From assembly GCF_002844395.1 (NCBI RefSeq), contig NZ_CP025197.1, positions 62,001 to 126,000 of the forward strand: 64,000 nucleotides of DNA, read 5' to 3'. Within the stretch, counting starts at the first letter, position 1. Each line of letters begins with the position of its first letter. Source of the DNA: Acetivibrio saccincola (lineage in GTDB: Bacteria > Bacillota > Clostridia > Acetivibrionales > Acetivibrionaceae). Positions 50,352 to 59,841 of the stretch are shown one piece after another. Below the pieces are notes generated by a model, which saw only the letters and a list, made by a program, of their open reading frames with translations, was not told the origin of the DNA and did no database searches. The position numbers and the translations under genes are program-made.

Positions 50352-50634
50352 ATGGAATATTCAGATTTTGGGTTGATTCAAGGGATTGTAGGTCATCGTC
50401 TTGTGGAAAATCAAATTCATTTAAAAAAGAATTTTGCCCTCAACTTCCAGGTACAGTATTACGTGTCTCTATACCACCAGGAGCAACCATAAACCTACTA
50501 AACTTGGTAGAACTTACTTCTCCGGGAGGTATATGCCTCATATTACGCCTTCCAATTTTGAGTGGGGGGGCGGATTAGGAGGCTTACTTGATTCAATAAG
50601 AGATGCTGGAGGGAAAATTGAAGTACTATCCTAA
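50352..50634 (+). pseudogene. small broken gene with coding sense in three frames
   Basis: The ATG at 50352 has AGGAGG 7 bases before it and begins MEYSDFGLIQGIVGHRLVEN. Near 50440 the protein-like sense moves to another frame (QLPGTVLRVSIPPGATINLL ... SPGGICLILRLPIL), and after a G7 run near 50565 to a third frame ending GGLLDSIRDAGGKIEVLS. Two single-base changes would restore about 95 residues. No family is recognised. The terminator-like hairpin at 50688-50706 follows. Confidence 0.5.
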
Positions 50635-50684
50635 TATAAAAAACGGATTTTAGTATTTGGTTTTAATACTAAATAACAGGCTTT

Positions 50685-50706
50685 AAGGCAGCAAAAGCTG
50701 CTTTTT
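50685..50706 (+). terminator. terminator after the broken small gene
   Basis: GCAGC-AAAA-GCTGC with a T5 run. Confidence 0.6.
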
Positions 50707-50849
50707 CTTTGTTTTTTGCAGTACTAAAATTTCTGTCCGGAAGCTTTACAGAAAGAAGGGATTAACGTATAATACAAGATAAATTTATAAGTCATAAATA
50801 ATGTACTATATTAAATAAATCCGGCATAGTATTTTGGAGGGATAATTCA

Positions 50850-52127
50850 ATGAGGGAATACATTTTAAATGTATTAACGGGATATGGGATGAATAGTGAA
50901 ATTGCAAATTATTTATTTTATATCTTGATGGCTGTTTTTGTAGGGCTGGTAAGCTTTATGGCAAATTTAATAACAAAAAAAGTTATTTTAAAAATCCTGG
51001 CCCACTACATTAGAAACAACAGATTCAAATGGGATACCATTATGCTTGAGAGAAGGGTTTTTCAAAGGATGTCCCATATTGTTCCGGCTATAATTATATA
51101 CGCTTTTGCACCGGTTTTTCCGGAGAATGTGGAAGCTAAAATATACACAGGTGTAACGGTTTACATTACCTTGGTGGTAATGTTTGTTATAAGTGCTTTT
51201 TTAAATTCAGTAAATGATATTTATAATAATTTTGAAATATCTAAAACAAGACCTATTAAAGGGTTTATCCAGATAGTTAAAGTTTTTGTTTTTGTTATCG
51301 GGGGAATATTAATTATTGCTGAGATTATAGGGCAAAACCCTTTGGTTCTTTTGGGAGGTTTAGGAGCGCTTTCCGCTGTTGTTTTGCTTATTTTCCAGGA
51401 CTCCATACTAGGGCTTGTAGCAGGAATTCAATTGTCCTCCAATGACATGGTAAGGGTGGGGGATTGGATTGAAATGTCTAATTACGGTGCAGACGGGTAT
51501 GTAATTGATATATCTTTAAACACTGTGAAAGTGCAGAATTTTGATAAAACAATTACAACCATCCCTACATACAAACTTGTATCAGACTCTTTAAAAAACT
51601 GGAGGGGAATGGTGGAAACAGGCGGAAGAAGGATAAAGCGTTCTGTTTACATTGATACATCCAGCATTACTTTTTGTACAGATGAAATGATTGACGAATT
51701 TAAAAAAATACATTATTTAAAAGACCACATAATGAAAAAGCAAAAGGAAATTGCAGAGTATAACAAGAAAAATAATATTGATGCTTCTGTAAAGGTAAAT
51801 GGAAGAAGACTTACTAATATAGGGGTGTTTAGGGCGTATGTCAGTAATTATCTTAAAAACCATCCCGGGATTAATAAGAATATGATTCAGATGGTGAGAC
51901 AGCTGCCTCCGGGAGAATACGGTCTTCCAATAGAAGTTTACGCATTTACAAAAACCACCAACTGGGTTGAATATGAAGGGATTCAGGCTGATATTTTTGA
52001 CCATATATTAGCTGTAGTTCCTGAGTTTAAATTAAAGGTATTTCAAAATCCTACAGGATATGATTTCAGGTCTTTTGGCTATAAAGGTGTGAGTGGTATG
52101 GATAATGCTATAGATAACAGGAACTAA
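50850..52127 (+). CDS. MscS-family mechanosensitive ion channel
   Basis: The 425-residue protein has about five membrane helices. The pore helix GGLGALSAVVLLIFQDSILGLVAG (shown in part) is followed by the beta domain IQLSSNDMVRVGDWIEM and YGADGYVIDISLNTVKVQNFD. A C-terminal cytosolic extension (about 240-420) makes it longer than E. coli MscS, like YbdG-type channels. It would release solutes under hypo-osmotic shock. GGAGGG precedes the ATG. It is monocistronic. Confidence 0.92.
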   Translation: MREYILNVLTGYGMNSEIANYLFYILMAVFVGLVSFMANLITKKVILKILAHYIRNNRFKWDTIMLERRVFQRMSHIVPAIIIYAFAPVFPENVEAKIYTGVTVYITLVVMFVISAFLNSVNDIYNNFEISKTRPIKGFIQIVKVFVFVIGGILIIAEIIGQNPLVLLGGLGALSAVVLLIFQDSILGLVAGIQLSSNDMVRVGDWIEMSNYGADGYVIDISLNTVKVQNFDKTITTIPTYKLVSDSLKNWRGMVETGGRRIKRSVYIDTSSITFCTDEMIDEFKKIHYLKDHIMKKQKEIAEYNKKNNIDASVKVNGRRLTNIGVFRAYVSNYLKNHPGINKNMIQMVRQLPPGEYGLPIEVYAFTKTTNWVEYEGIQADIFDHILAVVPEFKLKVFQNPTGYDFRSFGYKGVSGMDNAIDNRN

Positions 52128-52152
52128 AAAGTTTGCGACCTCTTGAAATGGA

Positions 52153-52180
52153 AACATTTTCACTCCCTTTTCATAATATA
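52153..52180 (+). promoter_or_regulatory. possible SigK promoter of the LysM gene
   Basis: CATAATATA (52172-52180) fits the SigK -10 consensus CATAnnnTA. AACA (52153-52156) fits the -35 mACm, at a 15-base spacing that is one short of usual. Confidence 0.4.
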
Positions 52181-52217
52181 AAATAGAAGGATTTATGTAA
52201 ACGAGGAGGGAGTTTTC

Positions 52218-52643
52218 ATGTATTATGATTATGATTGTGATTATTTATACTATGAAGATGACATGTACTGCAATGGCATGTACTGGAATGATATGAGGCA
52301 AATGCCTGGTATGCCGGGGGTTATGACAATTTATATTGTACGCCCGGGGGATACTTTGGCGTCAATAGCAAATAGATTCAACACAACAGTTGCTGCAATT
52401 GTGAGAGCCAACAATATAGAAAATCCTGATTTAATATATCCCGGTCAAAGGCTTATAATACCAAGGATGCCTATGCAGCCTGGACCTGGTTTCCCAAAGG
52501 TATATATTGTACAGCCAGGGGATACATTATTTTCTATAGCCAATAGATTCAATGTGAGCTTGCAGCGTTTAATTGCAGTAAACAGAATAGAAAATCCGGA
52601 TATTATCTATCCTGGTATGAGAATTATCATCCCTGCCCGGTAA
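52218..52643 (+). CDS. double-LysM protein, probably spore-associated
   Basis: The N-terminal 38 residues are rich in Tyr, Asp and Met (YDYDCDYLYYEDDMYC) with two Cys. Two LysM domains follow: TIYIVRPGDTLASIANRFNT..IIPRM and VYIVQPGDTLFSIANRFNV..IIPAR, linked by MPMQPGPGF. LysM binds peptidoglycan or cortex. No signal peptide is seen, which fits a spore coat or cortex protein made in the mother cell. AGGAGGG precedes the ATG. Confidence 0.82.
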   Translation: MYYDYDCDYLYYEDDMYCNGMYWNDMRQMPGMPGVMTIYIVRPGDTLASIANRFNTTVAAIVRANNIENPDLIYPGQRLIIPRMPMQPGPGFPKVYIVQPGDTLFSIANRFNVSLQRLIAVNRIENPDIIYPGMRIIIPAR

Positions 52644-52648
52644 AGTTG

Positions 52649-52685
52649 AATATACCGCCATATTTTAAAAATGTGGCGGTATATT
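52649..52685. terminator. bidirectional terminator between LysM and amidase genes
   Basis: AATATACCGCCA (52649-52660) pairs with TGGCGGTATATT (52674-52685), between convergent genes. Confidence 0.75.
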
Positions 52686-53795
52686 TTAATAATTAACCCT
52701 AACCAGCCAAAAAACTATGTCCTTATTACTCCAGCCCAGATCCCAGGGAACTCTGTATCTGTCGGTATTATGGCAGTTTACCAGTGCATAGCCTTTAGAA
52801 TCAACTCCTGTAATCACTGATATATGGGTTACCTTTCCCTTTTTCTCATAGGCAATAAAATCACCCGGTAAAAGTTTAAAGGAGTTTTTAAATACCTGAT
52901 TGTAAGTACCCCTTGCAATAAGGGAGCCTCTGCCGCTGTAAAGCATGTAGTCTTTAAAAGCTTGTGCATTTACCCAGGCCTTGCTTCCGTCTTTTTCATA
53001 TTTCCAGGTATAATCCTTTTTAAAACCTCCCCCTTCGTGTAAAATCTGGGATGCAAAATTTGCACAGTCACCTCCTAAAGGATTGTAATCCTTATATTTT
53101 TTATTATAGCTGTATCTGTATTCCTCATCAGCCGCAGCCCCGCAATACTTGTCTGCATATTCTACGGCACTTATTCTTCTTGGATTTATATTGGAAAGAT
53201 CAGCGGGCTTTGAGTTTAATACATATTCTTTAAATTCTTCTTTTTTTATATCATCTAAATTCAGTGAATCTGCAAAAGGGTCGGTGTACCATTCCTTTGA
53301 TATCAGCCATTTGCCATCCTTTTTTTCTAATTTTAAAGAGTGGTAAGTGCCAATCCTGAATAAGTTTTCAACTTCCGGCTCGTTAATGTAGGAGTACTTA
53401 TATTCAGTACAGCCTATAAGGTTGTACTGGTAGCCGGACTCTACGTCCTTTATATGCCTGATTACCACTTTGGTGTCAATATCGTTAAAAACAATACCCT
53501 GTTTGTCTGCCCAATTGTGAAGGTACTTCATTTTAATTGCCTGATGCTCATATGCCCAGGTGCCAAGTTTGGTGTCTTTATTATAAAGTGATTCCAAAGT
53601 TTCCAAGTCTTTTTCTAAAAATGCATTGTTTCTTATGTAAAAAATTTTTTCTATCATGTTTTGGTGTTCATCACTTATAAAAATTGTGGGTAAAGCCTTG
53701 GAATTATTATATAATGTTATACTGAAAATACACATAATAAATACAAATGTTACTGATATTATGAAAGTTTTTTTTACAGTTAAAAAGAAAAACAT
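52686..53795 (-). CDS. exported protein with amidase (Amidase_6, NlpC-like) domain
   Basis: An N-terminal signal anchor (FIISVTFVFIMCIFSITLY) is followed by a SnoaL/NTF2-like middle region (about 35-180) and a C-terminal domain with the Cys-His pair of Amidase_6: GGDCANFASQILHEGG and GKVTHISVITGVDSKGYALVNCHNTDR (shown as separate motifs). It probably cuts or binds wall peptides outside the cell. The ATG follows TGGAGGT. It is divergent from the SLH-protein gene. Confidence 0.8.
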   Translation of the reverse strand: MFFFLTVKKTFIISVTFVFIMCIFSITLYNNSKALPTIFISDEHQNMIEKIFYIRNNAFLEKDLETLESLYNKDTKLGTWAYEHQAIKMKYLHNWADKQGIVFNDIDTKVVIRHIKDVESGYQYNLIGCTEYKYSYINEPEVENLFRIGTYHSLKLEKKDGKWLISKEWYTDPFADSLNLDDIKKEEFKEYVLNSKPADLSNINPRRISAVEYADKYCGAAADEEYRYSYNKKYKDYNPLGGDCANFASQILHEGGGFKKDYTWKYEKDGSKAWVNAQAFKDYMLYSGRGSLIARGTYNQVFKNSFKLLPGDFIAYEKKGKVTHISVITGVDSKGYALVNCHNTDRYRVPWDLGWSNKDIVFWLVRVNY

Positions 53796-53975
53796 TTAAA
53801 ATATACCTCCAGGGTTTTAAGAAAAATTAAAAAAGTATTTTAAGGTATTCTTATAAATTTATATGAGAAAATAAAAAAAACATTTCTAATTATTGAAACT
53901 TTTTTGTTTTTTAACCGTCAAACAATAATAAGGTACAATATATTTATGAATTATAAAACAATAGGAGGATGTAAA

Positions 53976-56306
53976 ATGAAAAGAAAGGTGTCATTAATTT
54001 TAGCCATTATTATGGTTTTTGCAGCGGGCATACCTGGTTTTATTCATGCTGAACAAGGCATGGGTTTAGAAGAGGCAATAAAATTTGCAAAGGGTTTGCT
54101 GGAAATTTCAGAAGAGTATACAGAGTTTAACTACGGTGTAAGCACTTACAGCGGCAAAAGAGTATGGGATTTTAGATGGACCAGGAAAGACATGTATGAA
54201 AGCAGCATAAATGTAATGATGGACGATTCAGGAGATATTTTAAGGTACTACAATTATAATTATAACTATACCGGCACGGGGATGGGCAAGAAACTGCCTA
54301 ATGTAAGCAGGAGCAAAGCTCAAGAAATAGCAGAGGATTTTATTAAAAAATTAAATTCACAGGATTTATTTGACAGTTTAAAACTTGTGGAAAGCAGTCA
54401 AAGGTCAGTGGGAGAAACATCATATTACTTTTATTACATAGCAATACATGACGGGGTGCCTGTTCCCTTTAATAATATTAACGTTTCAGTAAATTATGAT
54501 ACAGGCGAAATTCAAAGTTACAGCAAAACATGGGCTTATGATGTTGAATTTCCTAAGGCTGATGATGCAATAGGCTTAGAGGAAGCTGAAAAAGTATACA
54601 GGGAAGAACTTGGCCTAAAGCTTACTTACAACTTGGCAGGGGATAAAGTATACCTTGCATATACTCCTGTTTACAGCAGCCAGTATGTGATAGATGCAAT
54701 CAGCGGGGAGGTAATAAATCCTGCACCGATTTCAAGAGATATATATTATGAAGGTATGCCTGCCGGCGGAATGGGAGAAAGGGGAGTAGATGTTGCAGCA
54801 GAAAAGGTAATTCTTACTCCTGAAGAAATTAAATCAATAGAAGAATCAGGTGAGCTGATAACCCAGGAAGAGGCAGAAAAAATAGCAAGGGAATTTGAAA
54901 TATTTGAAATAGACGACAGCTTCATACTTGATGGTGCAAGCCTTAGAAGAGGTTGGGATTTTGAGAGAAATTATATATGGGATTTATATCTTTTAAAAGA
55001 AGACAGGGAAGCAAAAGATTATAAATATATAAATGTTTCACTTAATGCTAATACCGGTGAAATATTAAACTTTGACATTAGTTATCCAATGGTGGAAGGA
55101 GAGAAGAAATTCACAGAGGAAGAAGCAAAGAAAGTTGTGGAAGAATTTTTGGAAAAGATACACCCTGAAAAATTTAAAAACACAAAGTACGAAAAATCAG
55201 ACAGAGATATAATTATAATGGAAAATGAAACAGGCAGATACAACTTTAAATATGTAAGAGTAGTAAATGGCATACCATTTGTAGATAACTACATTAATGT
55301 AAGATTTGACGGTATAAATGGAAAAATATATGGATTTTATATGAACTGGCAGGAAGTAGAAATTCCTTTAGCTGAAGGTGTTTTACCTATAGATGAAGCA
55401 TATAATTTGTTTTTTGAAAATGTGGGATTAAAATTAGAATATAGACAGATGGGTTTACCATATGTTAACTCTGAAAAGGCCAGGGCTGTAGCTGAAGCAG
55501 CAGGTGTGGCAGTTGATGCGGTAGCCAGTGCAGAAATAGATGCGGCAACTGACGCAGCGGTTGATGCTGTGGCAAGTGCAGAAATTGATGCGGCAACTGA
55601 TACAGCAGTTGACAGTGCAGCCGGTGAGGCAGTTACTAGTGTAATGCCAATGCCTGTACCTCGTGCTGCAAAGAAGTCTGTAAACTTAGTTTATGCTGTT
55701 AACACTGATAAACCTTCAATACTTGATGCCTTCACAGGAGAGCTGTTAAATGCCGATGGAGAGCCTTATGTGGAAAAAGCACCTGTTGAATATACAGATA
55801 TATCCGACCATTATGCAAAAGAGCAGATAGAGACACTTGCTGAAATAGGTATTGCATTAGAAGGTCCAACCTTCAGACCAAATGAAAAAATCAAGCAGAA
55901 AGATTTTCTATTGCTAATATCCCAGATAATAGACAGAGGATATGATTTTTACAATAAAACTGCTTTAGAAAATAATTCAGAAACAGAAAGACTTTATAAT
56001 TTACTAATAAGAGAAGGCATAGTAAAAGAAGATGAGAAAAATCCTGAAGCACCACTGACCAGGGAAGAAAGTGTTAAGTTTGTAATAAGAACATTAAAAT
56101 ACGACAAAGTTGCGGATTTAAAAGATATATTCAATTGCGACTTTTTAGATAAAGATGAAATTGATGCAGACCTTATAGGCTATGTTGTATTGGCAAAAGG
56201 CTTCAATATAGTAAACGGCTATGGAAATTATTTCAGACCTAAAGAAGAACTAAAAAGAGGAGACGCAATAATTATAATTTACAACTCCCTTAAAGTATTA
56301 CCTTAA
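53976..56306 (+). CDS. exported YcdB/YcdC-repeat protein with C-terminal S-layer homology region
   Basis: The ATG at 53976 follows AGGAGGAT; upstream extension is rejected. A signal peptide (KVSLILAIIMVFAAGIPGFIHA) leads into repeated PepSY-like YcdB/YcdC domains (about 25-530; motifs such as ISRSKAQEIAEDFIKKLN, GEIQSYSKTW, GEILNFDISY recur). An Ala-rich linker with a 16-residue tandem repeat (about 513-550) follows, then SLH-like segments (YTDISDHYAKEQIETLAEIGI, in part; FRPNEKIKQKDFL; YFRPKEELKRGDAI) that anchor the protein to the cell wall. Function beyond surface attachment is unknown. Confidence 0.82.
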   Translation: MKRKVSLILAIIMVFAAGIPGFIHAEQGMGLEEAIKFAKGLLEISEEYTEFNYGVSTYSGKRVWDFRWTRKDMYESSINVMMDDSGDILRYYNYNYNYTGTGMGKKLPNVSRSKAQEIAEDFIKKLNSQDLFDSLKLVESSQRSVGETSYYFYYIAIHDGVPVPFNNINVSVNYDTGEIQSYSKTWAYDVEFPKADDAIGLEEAEKVYREELGLKLTYNLAGDKVYLAYTPVYSSQYVIDAISGEVINPAPISRDIYYEGMPAGGMGERGVDVAAEKVILTPEEIKSIEESGELITQEEAEKIAREFEIFEIDDSFILDGASLRRGWDFERNYIWDLYLLKEDREAKDYKYINVSLNANTGEILNFDISYPMVEGEKKFTEEEAKKVVEEFLEKIHPEKFKNTKYEKSDRDIIIMENETGRYNFKYVRVVNGIPFVDNYINVRFDGINGKIYGFYMNWQEVEIPLAEGVLPIDEAYNLFFENVGLKLEYRQMGLPYVNSEKARAVAEAAGVAVDAVASAEIDAATDAAVDAVASAEIDAATDTAVDSAAGEAVTSVMPMPVPRAAKKSVNLVYAVNTDKPSILDAFTGELLNADGEPYVEKAPVEYTDISDHYAKEQIETLAEIGIALEGPTFRPNEKIKQKDFLLLISQIIDRGYDFYNKTALENNSETERLYNLLIREGIVKEDEKNPEAPLTREESVKFVIRTLKYDKVADLKDIFNCDFLDKDEIDADLIGYVVLAKGFNIVNGYGNYFRPKEELKRGDAIIIIYNSLKVLP
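55512..55640 (+). repeat. 48-base tandem repeat coding for an Ala/Asp-rich linker
   Basis: Units at 55512-55559 and 55560-55607 encode VDAVASAEIDAATDAA/TA; a partial third follows. The base differences are mostly silent. Confidence 0.85.
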
Positions 56307-56390
56307 AATATTACAAGAGCCAATAAACATTATAATTGAACCAATATTCAACCGGAATATAATTAAGAATTTAGTTAAACCGAGATAAAG

Positions 56391-56426
56391 TTAAAGGGTA
56401 TGGGCTTTAAAGCCCATACCCTTTAA
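56391..56426. terminator. 36-base perfect palindrome, bidirectional terminator
   Basis: TTAAAGGGTATGGGCTTT is followed directly by its exact reverse complement, between convergent genes. The tight centre would form a 4-base loop in RNA. Confidence 0.8.
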
Positions 56427-56434
56427 AATTTAAG

Positions 56435-57594
56435 CTAAAATTCCACAAGTATCATGGTAATATCATCGCATATTTTTTTAAAATCACTGAGCCTGGTAAA
56501 CCGGGATACATCCTCCATTATTTTATTTAAAGTGGATTCGGGAGGGGAAGTGTCTTTAAGCAGTATATCCAAAAGCCTTTCCTCACCATATTGCTTGTTT
56601 TGACTGTTTTTTAATTCAATGATACCATCTGAATAAAGAAAAAGCCGCTCATTTTTTTCGTAAGTTATTTGCTTTTCTTGATAATCCGGATTTTCCACCC
56701 AGTTGCTTATAGGTATTCCCGGCATTCTTAATAAATCAAATCTTCCGGTATAAGTGTTAAACAAAATAGGTGCAACATTATGTCCTGCATTTGAATATGT
56801 AATTGTTTTGTCTTTTGTATTTATTATGGTGTAGAAAACAGTTATATACTTTTCGGTATTTCCGTTAAAGGTCTTGTTATATTCTTTAAACAGCTGTTTT
56901 AGCACTGCTGATGGAGATTTTTGGTTTTTATTGATGGATGCCCTTATAAATATGGTAAGCATTGAAGCTAAAAGACCATGCCCGGATACATCTGCAATGT
57001 AAAGACCTATATTATCACTGTCAATTTCAAATATATCCAAAAAGTCCCCGCCAAGTGCCTCACAGGGCTTATAAACATATGAATATTTTACTGCATCAGA
57101 GGAAAAATCTTTTGGCAAAAGGCTTTCCTGGAGTTTTCTTGCCATGTAAAGTTCATTTTTAAGTTTTTTGTTTTGGTCAATTATTTTTTTGTGCAGTTCC
57201 TTTAAAGAGGAGATGTCACGGAGAACTTCAACTACTGCTATAACTTTTCCGTTATCGTCTTTTATAGGGGAGCTCATTACAGAAAAAGTTTTGTTTTGAA
57301 TTATTTCTTCTTTTATTTGGGTAACACCCTTAAATACAGCTTTTCTTGAAGTACAGTTTTTGCACGGCTTGTCCCTCTGCCCAAAGCTTTGTAGCATTTT
57401 TCCCCTATGAAAGAGCCTTTTAGAGCTTTAGACATCGCCCTGTTAATATAGATAATATTATCATCTATATCAATAACCCTGACCCAGTCCTGCATACCGT
57501 TTATAATATGTTCAATAAATTTTTCATGACTTATATTTTTAAAAATAGTTTTGTCAGTATAAATTGTATCTTTGTCGTTATTTGCTTTTTTCAT
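56435..57594 (-). pseudogene. PAS-PP2C (SpoIIE/RsbU-type) phosphatase with one-base frameshift
   Basis: The start at 57594 (MKKANNDKDTIYTDK) begins a PAS domain (GMQDWVRVIDIDDNIIYINRA, in part; GSFIGEKCYKALG). At about 57378-57385 the frame breaks in a GGG run, and the sequel QRDKPCKNCTSRKAVFKG continues in the neighbouring frame. It then runs through a coiled coil (NKKLKNELYMARKLQESLLP) and a complete PP2C domain (ALGGDFLDIFEID, YIADVSGHGLLASML, LFLYSDGIIEL, DDITMILVEF). The PAS core has the CY..PC..C pattern. One added G would restore a 386-residue protein. Either a recent mutation or a sequencing error in a homopolymer. Confidence 0.8.
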
Positions 57595-57767
57595 TTATTT
57601 TAACCTCTGATTTTAACTATAAAATAACGTTTTGTTTATTATAGCAAACTTGAATTTTAATATCAATTAAATCCGGGTTTGAAATCTTGAAGGATAATAA
57701 AGTAATATTATAACTGCATTAGGTAATAATATAATAAGTACAAAAAATTACTTCAGGGAGAGTATGT

Positions 57768-58382
57768 ATGTTATTAAAGCCACTTTATAAACAGGTTTAC
57801 ATTGATACAAATAAAAGTTGTGCTTTTAAAAGGTTTACAGATGCTTGTTATGAAATTATAAGGGATTCAATGAAAAACGGGTACAAATCCATTGTATTTG
57901 TGTGTATTGGCACGGACAGATCAACGGGAGACAGCTTAGGTCCCCTTATTGGCTACAAAATGAGGGATTTAAATTATAAAAATGTCTATATACACGGGAA
58001 TTTAGATGAGCCGGTACACGCAAAAAATATAGACAGAGTAATGGAGGATATATTTAGAAGCTATGAAAGACCGTTTATCATCGCCATTGATGCATGTCTT
58101 GGCAGACTTGACCATGTGGGTTTGATAACAGTGGGGGAAGGTCCTATAAAACCAGGTGCCGGTGTAAAAAAAGATCTTGCACCAGTGGGGGATATGTATA
58201 TAACCGGAATTGTTAATTTCAGCGGGTTTATGGACTATTTAATTTTGCAAAACACCCGGCTTAGTGTAGTTATGAAAATGGCAGATATGATTTCCACCGG
58301 CATAAGGTATATATTGTGGAAGGCTAACAGGGACCCTGCCTTTAGTTCTGTGCTATGCAAAAAGCATACAGGAGAAAAATAA
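57768..58382 (+). CDS. yyaC: spore protease YyaC family protein
   Basis: The 204-residue protein has [22 protein letters not shown] (in part), [23 protein letters not shown] and [18 protein letters not shown], matching YyaC, which is related to the germination protease GPR. Asp and Glu residues suggest a similar acidic active site. Likely expressed in the forespore. AGGGAG precedes the ATG. Rubredoxin follows at 91 bases. Confidence 0.92.
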   Translation: MLLKPLYKQVYIDTNKSCAFKRFTDACYEIIRDSMKNGYKSIVFVCIGTDRSTGDSLGPLIGYKMRDLNYKNVYIHGNLDEPVHAKNIDRVMEDIFRSYERPFIIAIDACLGRLDHVGLITVGEGPIKPGAGVKKDLAPVGDMYITGIVNFSGFMDYLILQNTRLSVVMKMADMISTGIRYILWKANRDPAFSSVLCKKHTGEK

Positions 58383-58472
58383 ATAAAAAAATAACATAAA
58401 AAAAAAGGAATTATACTCAATACAAGAGAAATATATAATGGAATTAAAAATCTAAATAGGAGTTGATGACAA

Positions 58473-58631
58473 ATGGATAAATATCTTTGTACAGCATGCG
58501 GATACATATACGACCCTGCAGAAGGAGATCCTGACAGCGGTATTGCACCGGGTACACCTTTTGAGGATATTCCGGATGACTGGGTATGTCCGGTATGTGG
58601 TGTTGGAAAGGATATGTTTGAAAAGGCTTAA
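58473..58631 (+). CDS. rubredoxin
   Basis: This 52-residue protein has the two iron-binding knuckles [11 protein letters not shown] and [10 protein letters not shown], separated by [20 protein letters not shown], exactly as in rubredoxins. It is a soluble one-electron carrier used in oxygen and peroxide defence in clostridia. AGGAG lies 10 bases before the ATG. A terminator follows. Confidence 0.97.
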   Translation: MDKYLCTACGYIYDPAEGDPDSGIAPGTPFEDIPDDWVCPVCGVGKDMFEKA

Positions 58632-58664
58632 AGTATAGGGTACTTTAGTGCTTTTTGGTGAGAT

Positions 58665-58710
58665 AAAAAGACTGCCTTCTAGTAATTAGAGGTAGTCTTT
58701 TTGTTTTTGA
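58665..58710 (+). terminator. terminator after rubredoxin
   Basis: AAAAAGACTGCC pairs with GG.AGTCTTTTT (to 58702) with one bulge; T-rich sequence follows. Confidence 0.75.
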
Positions 58711-58762
58711 GATAAAAGGTATGTTATGACTAAGAGCTAAGAGGTATATTATGACTAAGTGT

Positions 58763-58806
58763 TTTTAGCGGGATTTTAGCGGATTTTAGTAGATTTTAGC
58801 GGAATT
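58763..58806. repeat. 10-base tandem repeat GGATTTTAGC
   Basis: Four units with small changes lie between the rubredoxin terminator and a reverse-strand small gene. Nearby, TATGACTAAG is also duplicated. Confidence 0.7.
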
Positions 58807-58813
58807 TGGAGGT

Positions 58814-58954
58814 CTATTGAATGAATTCTACCAGTGAGCTGTCCACCCATTTAATATAGTCTTCTTCAATGAAAATTAAAACTTCATCTTCCTGCCATGC
58901 CAATACCAGTACATCACTATCAAAATACTTAGCCTTTTTTCCTGTGTAAGACAT
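58814..58954 (-). CDS. 46-residue acidic hypothetical protein
   Basis: The start ATG at 58954 has a perfect AGGAGG 7-8 bases upstream. The product MSYTGKKAKYFDSDVLVLAW (first 20 residues) continues with an acidic, Trp-containing stretch ending in VEFIQ. It has no membrane segment or Cys. No family is recognised, but the ribosome site and amino-acid pattern look genuine. Confidence 0.62.
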   Translation of the reverse strand: MSYTGKKAKYFDSDVLVLAWQEDEVLIFIEEDYIKWVDSSLVEFIQ

Positions 58955-59315
58955 ATTAAACCTCCTATCTTATGTAAGGTACATTATACTCACACATATA
59001 ATATCGGCAAAAAATTTGTACACTTAACTAAAAAATGTATCAAAATGTATCAAACTAAATTTACCATAATTTGAATATTATAATTTTGTTGAAAGATAAT
59101 ATTTTGTAATATATAATAGAACCTAAGATGAAATTTTGTAAATTATTTATATTATCAATTATTACTTTTCTACACTGACAAAATGCTACACAAAAATTAT
59201 CAACATTTGTTAACTTGATGATTTGCTAGGTGTTGACAGCATTTAATAAATACAGTTAATTATCCGATGTAGTAAGTAGTTCTAACTAAATGAAATCTTA
59301 GAGGAGGTCTTTATT
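58955..59315 (+). promoter_or_regulatory. AT-rich spacer upstream of the STAS gene
   Basis: TTGACA (59233-59238) is a good -35, but no matching -10 can be defended at 16-18 bases. Nothing else is seen in these 360 bases apart from the promoter of the small reverse-strand gene. Confidence 0.35.
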
Positions 59316-59654
59316 ATGAAGATTGAAGTAAAAGAGGTGGACAGTGTAAAAGTCATCAAGCTTACAGGGCAGGTTAGGATTTCAACTCAGAACGAATTTA
59401 AGGATTTGCTTGACAATGTAGCAAAAGAAAATGAAGGAAAGCCGGTTGTAATTAGTATGGACGGGGTAGCATACATGAACAGTGCAGGATTGGGAATAAT
59501 AATTGATACTTATAAGAAATTTAAAGAGAAAAAGGGAAGAATGATACTCTGCAACCTTACGCCAGATATAACTAAGTTGTTTGAGGTAACAAGGCTTGAT
59601 AGATTTATAGAAATTTACGATACTGAAAATGAAGCTTTAGCAAGTTTGAATTAA
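59316..59654 (+). CDS. STAS-domain anti-sigma factor antagonist
   Basis: The 112-residue STAS protein (VIKLTGQVRISTQNEFKDLL, VVISMDGVAYMNSAGLGIII) carries the serine phosphorylated in SpoIIAA/RsbV-type antagonists within MNSAGLG. Dephosphorylated, it would bind an anti-sigma kinase. No kinase or sigma gene is adjacent; the PAS-PP2C phosphatase 2 kb away could act on it. GAGGAGG precedes the ATG. Confidence 0.9.
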   Translation: MKIEVKEVDSVKVIKLTGQVRISTQNEFKDLLDNVAKENEGKPVVISMDGVAYMNSAGLGIIIDTYKKFKEKKGRMILCNLTPDITKLFEVTRLDRFIEIYDTENEALASLN

Positions 59655-59704
59655 AAATAGCAGGAAACAACAAACATGTGGTTTAATTTACCAATAAAGC
59701 TTCA

Positions 59705-59735
59705 CTAAAAACGCAACAAATTGTTGCGTTTTTAG
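59705..59735 (+). terminator. terminator after the STAS gene
   Basis: CTAAAAACGCAACAA (59705-59719) pairs with TTGTTGCGTTTTTAG (59721-59735). Confidence 0.82.
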
Positions 59736-59841
59736 TTAATTTAGTTAAAAAAAAGTCGAATAACAACTTTTTGTGTTTTAAGGTTGAAGGTTGTACAATG
59801 ATATGATAGATTAAAATTAACAAAGAGAGAGGAAATCATAT

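Noticed and set aside
59781-59795. AAGGTTG direct repeat as an AgrA (LytTR) binding site
   Set aside because: The two heptamers are adjacent, whereas LytTR sites are normally spaced by about 12 bases; not enough to claim.
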